From: Trichormus variabilis 0441
GTDB lineage: Bacteria > Cyanobacteriota > Cyanobacteriia > Cyanobacteriales > Nostocaceae
Reading direction: 5' to 3'
Assembly (NCBI RefSeq): GCF_009856605.1
Contig: NZ_CP047242.1
Coordinates: 2,300,001 to 2,364,000, forward strand
DNA: 64,000 nucleotides
Shown: one piece after another, positions 46,461-55,800 of the stretch
How the letters are laid out: each line of letters begins with the position of its first letter
Numbering within the stretch: the stretch's first letter is position 1
Notes under the pieces: generated by a model
What the model saw: only the letters and a program-made list of their open reading frames with translations
Told to the model about the DNA's origin: nothing
Database searches by the model: none
Translations under genes and position numbers: made by a program

Positions 46461-46955
46461 ATGTCCAGGTCTAAACTCTTTACCAAACCTTTCGATACTC
46501 ATGATGTTTATCCCTGTCCGGTTTGTCGAGTAGGGAAAATTTCTCACATACCATTGATGGAGGCGATGGGTTGTGATTTCTGCCACGAGATTTTTACTGT
46601 AAATATAGAACAGCAGCAAATTAAGATGCCTTCTCGTCAACCTCCTCTTGTTTGGCGCTGGAATGGCTTTAATTGGGCGGAAGCTCAGTTAGAAGGTGTA
46701 GAATTAGGTTGGGGTTATGGGTTAGCCGCCACCATCTTTGTCTTACTGCCTACAACTTTAATTGGCATTGTCGCTTATTATTTCCCACCGACAGCCCATG
46801 ATCCTCTCACCTGGCTGCCTTATATTTGGACAATATTAACTTTCTTGTCGCATTTATCAATTATTATTTGGATTTTTATAGAAGTTTATCAAATTCCCGT
46901 AGCCGCATATTTTCGAGCTATCACTAGGTGGAGAAATAGGCAAGCCGAAAGATAA
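46461..46955 (+). CDS. Zinc-ribbon protein with two membrane helices, conserved hypothetical
   Basis: 164 residues from the ATG at 46461 (MSRSKLFTKPFD); a TTG two codons earlier is unlikely. CPVC (about residues 19-22) and CDFC (about 38-41) form a four-cysteine zinc ribbon in the first 45 residues. Two long hydrophobic helices follow (YGLAATIFVLLPTTLIGIVAYYF and LTFLSHLSIIIWIFIEVY). No function is recognised. Single gene. Confidence 0.8.
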   Translation: MSRSKLFTKPFDTHDVYPCPVCRVGKISHIPLMEAMGCDFCHEIFTVNIEQQQIKMPSRQPPLVWRWNGFNWAEAQLEGVELGWGYGLAATIFVLLPTTLIGIVAYYFPPTAHDPLTWLPYIWTILTFLSHLSIIIWIFIEVYQIPVAAYFRAITRWRNRQAER

Positions 46956-47380
46956 TTGCTGAAGCCTTCAGAATCTAGAATAGAGCAACAAGTAAATTTG
47001 GATTTCCATACTCATTGCTGATTTCTGAATTCCTATCTCTGGCCTAGCAGGGAAAAAAGTTATTGATAGACTGAGTTTGCTGCGATAGGCTTATATAATG
47101 TCTGAGTACTAATGTTTTACCGTAGCATCTAAACTATGTAGGACTTACCCATGAAAACCAAAGATCAAGGGTTTGGACAAGGGTGTAGGGGTATAAGGGT
47201 ATAAATGCTTGAAACCCTTACACCCCCGTACCCTTGAACCCTTACACCCGGTCTCAACAGATAACCTGTTTGCGTAAGTCCTACTATGTAAAAGTGACTA
47301 TGGAACTGCCCAGTCCCTATTGGTAAATATGGAGGGCTTATATCTCTCATAATTAAGTTGATTCGCCACTAAAACATCTT
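46956..47380. other. 425-bp intergenic region containing a MITE-like repeat
   Basis: No gene is seen. The middle is the repeat at 47141-47282; the remainder is AT-rich and should contain the promoter of the J-domain gene that starts at 47381. Confidence 0.6.
47141..47282. repeat. MITE-like dispersed repeat with GGACTTAC / GTAAGTCC ends
   Basis: Begins GGACTTACCC and ends GCGTAAGTCC, inverted repeats with 9 of 10 bases matching. The interior contains AGGGGTATAAGGGTATAAAT and CAACAGATAACCTG, shared with the element at 12814-12986. Confidence 0.8.
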
Positions 47381-48034
47381 ATGAGCGAGCTGGAGCGGTA
47401 TTATAGGGTATTGGAATTGGAAGTAGGGGCTACCCTTGAGGAAGTTAACCAAGCTTATAAAGATTTGGTGTTTGTGTGGCATCCCGATCGCCTACCCAAA
47501 GATAATGTCCGCCTACAACAAAAAGCACAAGATAAACTCAAAGCCATTAACGAGGCTCGTGAAAAATTACGCTCGTTAAATGGCAATGGTAAGGCTCATC
47601 ATGTTTATCACCATCGCCCACCGGAACCCCCAAAATCCTATCAAGAAACCCATCAGCCACAAAAACAAAACTCAGACTTGAGTGGCAAAGATTTTAGTCG
47701 AGCAAATTTGAGTAACAAAGATTTATCTGGCAGAAACCTCAGCTATGCGAACCTGAGTGGTGCTAATCTCAGTGACACTTTTATGCACAAAGTGATTCTC
47801 AGAGGCGCGGATTTGTCAGAGGCCAACTTGTTTAGAGCTAATTTACTCTTAGCTGACTTAAGAGAAGCGAATTTGCGCTCTGCGAACTTAATTGGTGCTG
47901 ATCTGAGTGGCGCTGACTTGCGGGGTGCAGACCTCACAGGCGCGCGGATTCGTTCAGGCGATCGCTTGCTGGTAAAGTTGATAGGCGCAAACTTAAGTGG
48001 TGCGATTATGCCTGATGGACTTATTCATCGTTAA
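47381..48034 (+). CDS. J-domain protein with C-terminal pentapeptide repeats
   Basis: 217 residues. Residues 1-65 form a J domain ([21 protein letters not shown]) with the HPD tripeptide at 34-36, needed to stimulate DnaK ATPase. A polar, His/Pro-rich linker follows (66-95). From about residue 98 to 210 there are about 20 pentapeptide repeats of the A(D/N)Lxx type ([19 protein letters not shown]), which fold as a right-handed beta-helix. The target is unknown. An inverted repeat near 48141 may end transcription. Confidence 0.92.
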   Translation: MSELERYYRVLELEVGATLEEVNQAYKDLVFVWHPDRLPKDNVRLQQKAQDKLKAINEAREKLRSLNGNGKAHHVYHHRPPEPPKSYQETHQPQKQNSDLSGKDFSRANLSNKDLSGRNLSYANLSGANLSDTFMHKVILRGADLSEANLFRANLLLADLREANLRSANLIGADLSGADLRGADLTGARIRSGDRLLVKLIGANLSGAIMPDGLIHR

Positions 48035-48140
48035 TGATCTGTGCTGAGTTGGGAATTCTTGCTTTAAGCTAAATTTCCCATTGATCAATCAGTTATGTAG
48101 TTAAAATCTATTTCAATTCCTAACGGGGATTGATACGAAA

Positions 48141-48168
48141 GACTCCATCCCCCTGTGGGTGGAGTTTT
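48141..48168 (+). terminator. Possible terminator after the J-domain gene
   Basis: ACTCCATCCC and GGGTGGAGT pair with one bulge and are followed by TTTT. It lies 107 bp after the stop codon, so it may instead be part of the adjoining repeat. Confidence 0.4.
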
Positions 48169-48169
48169 C

Positions 48170-48240
48170 GGTAATAGGTAATTGGTAATAGGTAATTGGT
48201 GATAGGGACAACATTTAACAATCACCCGTTACCTATTACC
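48170..48240. repeat. GGTAATAGGTAA palindromic repeat, third site
   Basis: GGTAATAGGTAA (48170-48181) pairs with TTACCTATTACC (48229-48240), with a direct repeat of GGTAATAGGTAATTGG in between. Same family as 42610-42648. Confidence 0.7.
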
Positions 48241-48288
48241 AAATATTGTGGCTAAATTGTGGCTTACCCAATACTCAGACAATAATTT

Positions 48289-49233
48289 ATGAACAAAAAC
48301 ACAGTAAAAGTAGTTAAAAATGAGTCATTTCCACCAGGAGATTATGTTTCGTCTGGATTTTCTACTATCCAACCAGATTCATGTTTTCCTAATATGATTT
48401 TGGGCAACAGATATGATTCTTTGTGGTTTTATCTCCGGCGCAATATTGCCCATAACTTTTATGTTGATCAGCGCCGTCAAGAGGTGGGATTTGTTAGCAG
48501 AGATGAGGCTCACATTTTATACAATACAGCTTTAAAATTTCAGGGGAAAAAAGCTTTAGAAATAGGTTGTTGGATGGGTTGGTCAGCTTGTCATTTAGCT
48601 CTAGGAGGAGTGGAGCTAGATGTCATTGATCCTATGCTCGCTGAACAATTGTTTAATGAAAGCGTGACAGAATCACTGAAGTTAGCAGGGGTGAAGGAAT
48701 CAGTAAATCTCATACCAGGATACAGCCCCCAAAAAGTAGAAGAGATAGCAAATCAATTTCAACGTAAATGGTCGTTGATTTTTATAGATGGTCATCACGA
48801 AGCACCAGCCCCACTTAATGATGCAATTATTTGTGAACAACTTGCAGAACCAGATGCTTTAATTTTATTTCATGATTTGGCTTCTCCTGATGTAGGGCAA
48901 GGGTTAGATTATTTGAAAGAGAAAGGTTGGAACACAATGGTGTATCAAACCATGCAAATTATGGGAGTTGCATGGCGAGGTAATGTTGAACCTGTAATAC
49001 ATCAACCAGATGCTAATATTGACTGGCAATTACCGCCGCACTTACAAGATTATGTTGTTAGTGGTGTCAGTCAAACTGTAGGAAAAGATAGGTTAGGAGA
49101 AATTCTCAAAACACTCCAACCCTATACATTATTAAGTAAAGCCCAGTTATTCTCGCTTTACAGTCACGTCAAACAAGCATATGCTTATCTTTTCTGGCTA
49201 CCGCAGATGCTAATCAGGCGATCGCTAAAATGA
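48289..49233 (+). CDS. Class I SAM-dependent methyltransferase
   Basis: 314 residues. The SAM-binding motif is ALEIGCWMGWSACHLALGG at about residues 86-104, and FIDGHHEAPAPLNDA followed by ALILFHDL is the pattern of the Methyltransf_24/macrocin O-methyltransferase group, whose metal ligands are in the DGHH and HD segments. Sugars or small molecules are the usual substrates. Single gene with no recognisable cluster around it. Confidence 0.85.
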   Translation: MNKNTVKVVKNESFPPGDYVSSGFSTIQPDSCFPNMILGNRYDSLWFYLRRNIAHNFYVDQRRQEVGFVSRDEAHILYNTALKFQGKKALEIGCWMGWSACHLALGGVELDVIDPMLAEQLFNESVTESLKLAGVKESVNLIPGYSPQKVEEIANQFQRKWSLIFIDGHHEAPAPLNDAIICEQLAEPDALILFHDLASPDVGQGLDYLKEKGWNTMVYQTMQIMGVAWRGNVEPVIHQPDANIDWQLPPHLQDYVVSGVSQTVGKDRLGEILKTLQPYTLLSKAQLFSLYSHVKQAYAYLFWLPQMLIRRSLK

Positions 49234-49282
49234 AATGGAAAACGACTAGGTTGAGCTTACAGTAGCTCTATCTACTATAAAT

Positions 49283-49404
49283 AAAGCCATCTGTAGGGAC
49301 ACAGAGGACAAGAAATAGGCTTGAGAGGCTTTTAGTATCAAAATTTTATTACTAAAAGATGTCCTTATCTATCTAAAAATTGCCATACCACTACAGATGG
49401 CTTT
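49283..49404. repeat. 122-bp nested inverted-repeat element between convergent genes
   Basis: AAAGCCATCTGTAG (49283-49296) is exactly inverted as CTACAGATGGCTTT (49391-49404). Inside it CTTTTAGTA and TACTAAAAG form a second stem. It could be a MITE-like element, or an end-of-transcript structure shared by the two convergent genes. Confidence 0.7.
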
Positions 49405-49412
49405 CTCTGTGG

Positions 49413-49904
49413 TTAGCTTTTATATATTTTGATAATTGGTGTTATCTTTGGGCGATAGGGATTGCTAAGGTTTAATTTATAGAAAGCTCGAAATATATTT
49501 TCGTCTTTGTTACCTTTTACAGTAACAATATAAGTTGCAGCCTGGTCAGAAAGTTTTTCCACTTTTTCAATCTGTTTATTTTGAATCATTTGGGTTTCGG
49601 TTATTTTCTTGGTTTTTTGAGAGTTAGTATTAAACAAACAAAAAATACCTGTAGAATTGGGAAGTTTTAGCACTTGTAAAAAATATTTTTGTTTATTAGC
49701 ATTGAAACCCGATGTGAAGTATATAGTTGCGCGGCTTTGTAGAGGAATTTTTTGAATATTTTGTGGCGTTCTCCGATGATAGCGACAATTTCTATCAATT
49801 ATTGCTTCACCCGCAATCACAGGGGTTGTAAATATTGCTATATAACTGGAAAACAATCCTATAATTGTTAAATTCAATACAATATTGCTTGACAATTTCA
49901 ACAT
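49413..49904 (-). CDS. Secreted protein of unknown function
   Basis: 163 residues with an N-terminal signal peptide (SSNIVLNLTIIGLFSSYIAIFTT, cleavage near the alanine in VIAGEA at about residue 31). The mature part is basic and beta-rich (RATIYFTSGF, KYFLQVLKLP, ATYIVTVKGNKDENIFRAFYKL) with two cysteines. No family is recognised. AT-rich codon use. Confidence 0.65.
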   Translation of the reverse strand: MLKLSSNIVLNLTIIGLFSSYIAIFTTPVIAGEAIIDRNCRYHRRTPQNIQKIPLQSRATIYFTSGFNANKQKYFLQVLKLPNSTGIFCLFNTNSQKTKKITETQMIQNKQIEKVEKLSDQAATYIVTVKGNKDENIFRAFYKLNLSNPYRPKITPIIKIYKS

Positions 49905-50205
49905 GAATATAACTCCTCAAATTATCTATGATGATGGAGTCAATTGATCAGAAGTTCCTCAGCTTATTAAGTAACTAGATAATAAGCACTTATATATTAT
50001 TTGCGAGTATAAAAAGATATTTAAAACATTAGCTAATATTTAATTAATAAAATCGGCAGTAGTTTATTATATTTATGATTACTCGCTTTCTAAGCTAATG
50101 CGTGCCTAAATTGCATAACTAGCGTAGTCGAAGTATCAACAGCCCTCACGATGGATTATGCAGCTTTAAAGCAGAATAGCTTATTAAATCTTTATCTGTA
50201 TAAGT
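49905..50205. other. 301-bp intergenic region, no gene seen
   Basis: Divergent promoter region between the secreted protein (- strand) and the FAD monooxygenase (+ strand). It is AT-rich, and no motif stands out. Confidence 0.55.
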
Positions 50206-51723
50206 ATGCCAGAAAATCAATCAACACACGAAACAACGAAAGAACAATCTGTATTACAACAATCTCCATTTCCTACTGATGTAGATTCACATATATACGA
50301 TGTTATTGTTGTGGGTGCTGGGCCTATTGGCTTGGCCACAGCTATCGGTTTATATAAGCGGGGTATCGAAAACATTATTGTATTAGATCAAACCCGTACT
50401 TTTCGTCAAGTTGGTCAAGTTTTGGATCTTCTTCCCAATGGATTAAAAGCTCTCAGATGTTTGGATAATAATGCTTATGAAGCAGTGAAAACAGCCAGTA
50501 TTACTTTTGCGAAGTCTCAGCCTAAATCTCAAAATAAAACAGCACCTGATACTGCACAAAAGTGGCATTGCAGAAATTTAAAAGGACAGATAGTTTACTC
50601 CATTCCCCTCGATTTTGATCAATGGGTTCAAGATTATGGTGAAGGTAGATTAACAATATCTTGGTACGATTTGCAAACAGCTTTAAGAAACTTACTGACC
50701 CAAGATCAAGTTAAAGCTAATCACCGTTGCATCAATATTGTAGATGAGCCAGAGAGTGAATATGTGCGGTTGGATTGTTTATCTGATACTACACTAGAAG
50801 CCAATCCCTATGCTCATTGGAATGACACAAATTTGGAAAATTCGGAGAATAATGTTCAACAATCGGTGGCAAAATCTTTCCGAGCTAAACTAATAGTAGC
50901 CGCAGATGGAATTAACTCGACAATCCGTAAAGTTCTTTATCAAGATAGTCCTAATCAAGATTTCTCCAAACCTGAATACTCTGGGTTTGCTGCTATATTT
51001 TGTCAAGGTCTTGATGATATCCCCAAGGAATTAGAAATAGAACTAGAAGATAAGTTTTTACAAGGCTCAACAATTGTGACCATCTTTGATGGTGAAGTAT
51101 CTAAAAATGCGGCAGATGATACACCAGATATCAGAATATTGTTATTCCGCAGAGCTAATCAGTTTGGATATGTCGTACATTTGCCTGTAGCTTTGGAGTA
51201 TTTGCAAAATCCACCTAATAATTCTTTACAAGAATTAGTTATTCAGGTATTTAAACAAGCGGGATTTCCCGATTCCCTAAGACAATTAGTTCTTTTATCT
51301 CCATCAGATAATATAAAACAGCGTCCATATTATGTGCATCGCGTCACTAATTTAGATTCAGATAATAGTATAAATATATCTTCTCAAATTCAACCCAAAT
51401 GGAGTGCTGGGCGAGTTGTATTAGTTGGTGATGCAGCACATGGAATGCCCCCATTTATGGCTCAAGGTGCTAATCAAGGATTGGAAGATGCGTTAATATT
51501 AGCCACACTAATTGCTAAAATTGCCCAAGGTAATTATTGGCATAATCAACAAGCTATAGATACCGCATTTGAGAAATATGAATCGCTTCGTCGCCCATTA
51601 ATGGCTTATGTGCAACAGGCGACATTAAAACGTTCTCCTTATGCTTCAGAAGAACACTGGCAAAGTTACTCTCAACAAGTTTATCAGCGTAATTTTGATG
51701 AAATACTGGAGGAGTTGTTGTAA
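50206..51723 (+). CDS. FAD-dependent monooxygenase (PHBH fold)
   Basis: 505 residues. The Rossmann FAD motif is VIVVGAGPIGLATAIGLYKRG (GAGPIG at 37-42). The second FAD contact is VAADGINSTIRKV, and the third motif is VVLVGDAAHGMPPFMAQGANQG. These place it in the flavin hydroxylase family that oxidises aromatic or polyketide-like substrates with NAD(P)H and oxygen. It carries two polar insertions relative to the usual ~400-residue core (around 95-120 and 190-215), and the first 30 residues are a polar tail. The substrate is unknown; single gene. Confidence 0.9.
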   Translation: MPENQSTHETTKEQSVLQQSPFPTDVDSHIYDVIVVGAGPIGLATAIGLYKRGIENIIVLDQTRTFRQVGQVLDLLPNGLKALRCLDNNAYEAVKTASITFAKSQPKSQNKTAPDTAQKWHCRNLKGQIVYSIPLDFDQWVQDYGEGRLTISWYDLQTALRNLLTQDQVKANHRCINIVDEPESEYVRLDCLSDTTLEANPYAHWNDTNLENSENNVQQSVAKSFRAKLIVAADGINSTIRKVLYQDSPNQDFSKPEYSGFAAIFCQGLDDIPKELEIELEDKFLQGSTIVTIFDGEVSKNAADDTPDIRILLFRRANQFGYVVHLPVALEYLQNPPNNSLQELVIQVFKQAGFPDSLRQLVLLSPSDNIKQRPYYVHRVTNLDSDNSINISSQIQPKWSAGRVVLVGDAAHGMPPFMAQGANQGLEDALILATLIAKIAQGNYWHNQQAIDTAFEKYESLRRPLMAYVQQATLKRSPYASEEHWQSYSQQVYQRNFDEILEELL

Positions 51724-51786
51724 TAATTCATGCAGAAAAATACCCGACCTCGCTAACAAATCGGGTATTGATGCTGTGATTTTAAT

Positions 51787-51907
51787 CAGGACTGACGCAA
51801 GTGTCGCAATTGGTAGTTGGTGCGTGACGCTATAAGTTTCATAACTAGGTTCAAGTTTTCTCGCTGCGTCACACACCCTACAGGAAAAATATGCCAGTTG
51901 CGTAAGA
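51787..51907. repeat. Possible MITE-like element (GGACTGACGCAA / TTGCGTAAGA ends)
   Basis: The ends are imperfect inverted repeats related to the GTAAGTCC family, and TGCGTCACACACCCTAC inside resembles the ends of the 42698-42762 element. It lies at the 3' end of the hli genes. Confidence 0.4.
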
Positions 51908-52111
51908 TTAATATCTGATGAGGTGTAATACATCGCGTAGGACGCTATAGCCTGCTAAATCCCACAATAGATAAGCGAGAAACCCAATCATTGCTAAGCG
52001 ACCGTTCCATATTTCGGCTTGTGGTGTCCAGCCGAATAGAAAAGCATTACGGTCTACACCGTTATATGCGGGTGCAACAGGTGGTAAATCAGTGGATGGA
52101 CGAGTTTGCAT
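51908..52111 (-). CDS. hli: High-light-inducible protein (Hli/Scp), copy 1
   Basis: 67 residues. One membrane helix carries the chlorophyll-binding signature EIWNGRLAMIGFLAYLLWDLAG (E-x2-N-G-R-x-A-M-x-G-F), as in light-harvesting proteins of plants. Hli proteins bind pigments in thylakoids and protect newly made photosystem II and chlorophyll under stress. It is a tandem duplicate of the gene at 52156, 44 bp upstream of it, and differs mainly in the first 20 residues. Confidence 0.94.
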   Translation of the reverse strand: MQTRPSTDLPPVAPAYNGVDRNAFLFGWTPQAEIWNGRLAMIGFLAYLLWDLAGYSVLRDVLHLIRY

Positions 52112-52155
52112 CGTTGTTCCTCCTAGATAAAGTTGATGTTCGACTACGAAATTTT

Positions 52156-52359
52156 TTAGTAACCGATGAGGTGTAATACATCACGCAGGACGCTGTAGCC
52201 TGCTAAATCCCACAGCAAATAAGCTAGAAATCCAATCATTGCCAAACGTCCGTTCCATATTTCCGATTGGGGAGTCCAGCCAAATAGAAAAGCGTTGCGG
52301 TCTACACCGTTGTATTCTGGGGCAACTTTTGGTAAGTCAGTAGTAGAGCGAGTTTCCAT
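52156..52359 (-). CDS. hli: High-light-inducible protein (Hli/Scp), copy 2
   Basis: 67 residues, nearly identical to copy 1 over residues 18-66 (NGVDRNAFLFGWTP, then EIWNGRLAMIGF). It is the upstream gene of the pair, so the promoter for both is probably in 52360-52870. The N-terminus METRSTTDLPKVAPEY is soluble and stromal. Confidence 0.94.
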   Translation of the reverse strand: METRSTTDLPKVAPEYNGVDRNAFLFGWTPQSEIWNGRLAMIGFLAYLLWDLAGYSVLRDVLHLIGY

Positions 52360-52871
52360 TTTTTTATCCTGAATAATTGCGTTACTTAACTTTACTTTAG
52401 CTATTCATCAATAAGATGCTTTCTGTCGGTGGGTACAAAGTATAGCCACTTCCAGGGGACTATTGCTGAATACATTTCAATGCTGTCAAATACACCTGAA
52501 GGAGGTGATAAAAATCATATTTGTAAATAAATGTAAATTCATCAAAGCATTTCACCAAAAAAAAGCTTATTTAAATAAATATATTCACGGGAATCAAGCA
52601 ATTAAAAATAAATCTAGAATAAGCATGATTAGCAAGGCTTTTCAGTTGATATTCAGATGAAATTAAAGGAAAATTGCCATCTTTAAATAGTCAAAGTTCT
52701 ATCCACCGCAGGATATATGTTTCAAACTTTGGGAGGATGTTCTGATGTACTAAATTCTTGGATTCTGTAAGCAAGAAGATTTGGGTATTGCGATAGATAC
52801 AGAAATTACAGTCGTAGCTGACAAAATTCTAAATCCATCCAAATTTAAATTGCTTAGAAGAAGGAAATACA
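52360..52871. other. 512-bp intergenic region between hli pair and the large repeat protein
   Basis: It contains the hli promoter (- strand) and that of the 1040-residue protein (+ strand). It is AT-rich, and no convincing named motif was identified. A 65-codon and a 106-codon frame in it have no coding character or ribosome site, and the second overlaps the large gene out of frame. Confidence 0.55.
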
Positions 52872-55800
52872 ATGTTTCAAGGTACGGAAATTATATTGGA
52901 AATGTTCAAGCCCCCATTATGGGTGGCACAAATTCCAGTCGAGACAACAGGTATTACACCAGCACAGGCATCGGTTTTAACTTCTGGCCCGCGCTTTTTC
53001 GTGGCTTTGCTTTCTGGGGTGATTCTCGCCTTTGCCTTCCAGTTAGTATTAACCAACCTCTCTGTAGCCGCAGGTATTTCCTACCTGGGGCGTTCATCTG
53101 ACTCAGGGTCAGATACGGGGGAAACAGGAAGCTTTGGGGGGACGATTCGCAAGATTGGTACAGCTGTGGGGCTGTGGACACTAATTACTGTGACGATCGC
53201 CTTATTAATTGCTTCTTTCTTGGCGGTCAAACTCAGCTTAGTAATTCTAGACCCTAGATTGGGGGCAATTCTCGGTCTGGTGATTTGGGGTGCATACTTC
53301 CTGCTGTTAGCTTGGGTGAGTTCTACTACAGTTGGTTCCCTCATCGGCTCGGTAGTTAACACTGCCACTTCTGGCTTTCAGGCGATTATGGGGACAGCTA
53401 CCGCCGCATTGGGAGCAAAAGCCGTTAATCAACAAGTTGTAGCCACAGCCGAAGCCGCCGCCGCAGCCATGCGTCGGGAATTAGGCAGTGCCATTGACCC
53501 TCTCAGTATCCGCGAAAACATAGAAGATTATATTGAAAAACTGCGTCCACCAGAGTTAGACATATCCAATATTCGCAGTGAGTTTGAAAAGTTACTGAGT
53601 GACCCTCAATTAAAAGCGATCGCCGGTAGTCCAGACTTACGTAATATTGATCGGCAAAAGTTCATTGATTTAGTGAGCAGCCGTACCGACCTTTCCAAAC
53701 GAGATGTCAAGCGGATAGCTGACACCTTATACAATGTTTGGCAGCAAACAGTAACTCAGCAACAACCCACCCAAGACCGTTTGGGTGAGTTGGTCGATTA
53801 TCTGAAATCTCTGCCACCGGGAAAAGCTAAGACTGATGAACTCAGCGCCAAGCTGGACAGATTAATTGCGGAAAGCCGTTCCGCGAAGGAAGCAGACCAA
53901 AAATCTACAGCAGTCGGGCCAATTCAAAGCACCATCCAGCAAGGTATATCCGCATTAACTGGGATTGCTTTGGGGAGGACGGATTTATCTGATTTGGATG
54001 TGGAAAAAATTTGGCACGCACTCACCACAGCTAAAGATAAAGCCACAGATCAAGCAGGTAAATTGGGCTTACCTGTGTCATCACAACCATATAGCCCCAT
54101 TCGGGCGGATGTGGAAAACTATCTGTCTAACACCTACGCTTGGCAATTGAGTGAGCAAAGAATTGCAGAAGAATTCCGCGATGTCATCCATGACCCAGCA
54201 GCCGATCCTGGGACAGTGCGTCGGGAACTAGAACGTCTTTCCCGCAATGACTTTGTGAACATCTTGCAACAACGGGGACTACTTACCCAAGCCCAAATTC
54301 AGCACATCGCCGACCAGCTAGAAGCTGTACGTCAGTCAGTACTGGTGATGGTTACAGCTGAAGAAGAACGAGAAATTACCCAAGATTTGCAACGCCGAAT
54401 CGAAAGTTATTTGCTGGTGACAAATAAAGCAGATTTGACATCAGAAGGGATTGAGAGAGATTTCCCGCCCTTGTTACAAGATGCAGATGCAGATCATGAA
54501 ACCCTGACTCGGCGACTGGCAATAATTGACCGCTACTCCATGCAGCAGATATTGTTAGAACGCAATGATATGCAGCCAGGGGAACCAGACAGAATTATTG
54601 ATGATTTGGAAAGACAGCGCGATCGCGTCTTGTTAGAGTCGAAAAACTTGGCAGACCAAGCCAGATATCAAGCAGAAACCCTGTGGTTAAATGTGGAGTC
54701 ATATCTGCGTAACACTGGCAAAGGAGAATTAAACCCTGATGCTATCCGTGCCGACCTGAAAACACTATTAGCAGATCCCCAAGCTGGAATCTCGGCAATT
54801 CGGGCGCGTTTGTCTCGCTTTGACAGGGATACATTGGTGCAGTTGCTCAGTCAACGTCAAGATATTAGCGAAGACCAAGCCCATCAAATTATTAATACTG
54901 TGGAAGAGTCTTGGCATAGTGTCCGCCACACACCCCAAATAGTAGCAGACAAAGCCAAAGAGCAATACGACTCCGTAACCACAACTATTTCTGATTACCT
55001 ACGCAAAACTGGCAAAGAAGAACTTAACCCCGAAGGGATTCAACGGGATTTAAATAGACTGTTTGAAAATCCCCAAGAAGGTGCAGTTGCTTTACGTCGT
55101 CGTTTATCCCAAGTAGACCGGGACACCTTAGTAAAATTACTCAGTCAACGCCAAGACTTGAGCGAACAGCAAGTCAATGAAGTGATTGACTCAGTACAAA
55201 CTTCCATCCGCAATATTGTGCGCGCGCCGCGTCGCCTAGCTACCCGCACTCAACAACAGGTGCAGAACTTCCAAGCATACTTGACAGAATACCTGCGGCA
55301 AACTGGTAAGGAAGAATTGAATCCAGAAGGCATTAAACGTGACATGCAGTTATTACTGCATGATCCACGCGTTGGGGTAGAAAGCTTGAGCGATCGCCTA
55401 GCCCATTTTGACCGTTCCACAATTATTGCCCTGTTGAAGATTCGAGAAGATATCAGCGATGAAGAAGCAGCCAGAATTGCTGACAATATAGTTTCTGTAA
55501 AAGAGCAATTTGTCGAACAGGTGCGGAATATCCAACGGCGGATTCACGACGTAATTGACGGGATTTTTGAGCGCATCCGTCACTACCTCAACGCCTTGGA
55601 ACGTCCCGAACTCAACTACGATGGCATTAAGCGGGATGTTCGCACCTTATTGGAAGACCCACAGGCCGGATTCGATGCGTTGCGCGATCGCCTATCCTCA
55701 TTTAACCGCGATACCTTAGTAGCGATCGTCAGTTCCCGCGAGGACATCTCAGAGGAAGATGCTAACCGCGTAATTGACCAGATAGAACGGGCGCGCAACA

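Noticed and set aside
48110..48140. TTTCAATTCCTAACGGGGATTGA resembling a cyanobacterial CRISPR repeat
   Set aside because: Only one copy, with no spacer-repeat periodicity and no cas genes.
52463..52660. 65-codon + strand frame in the hli upstream region
   Set aside because: Lys/Ile-rich AT sequence with no ribosome site; likely chance.
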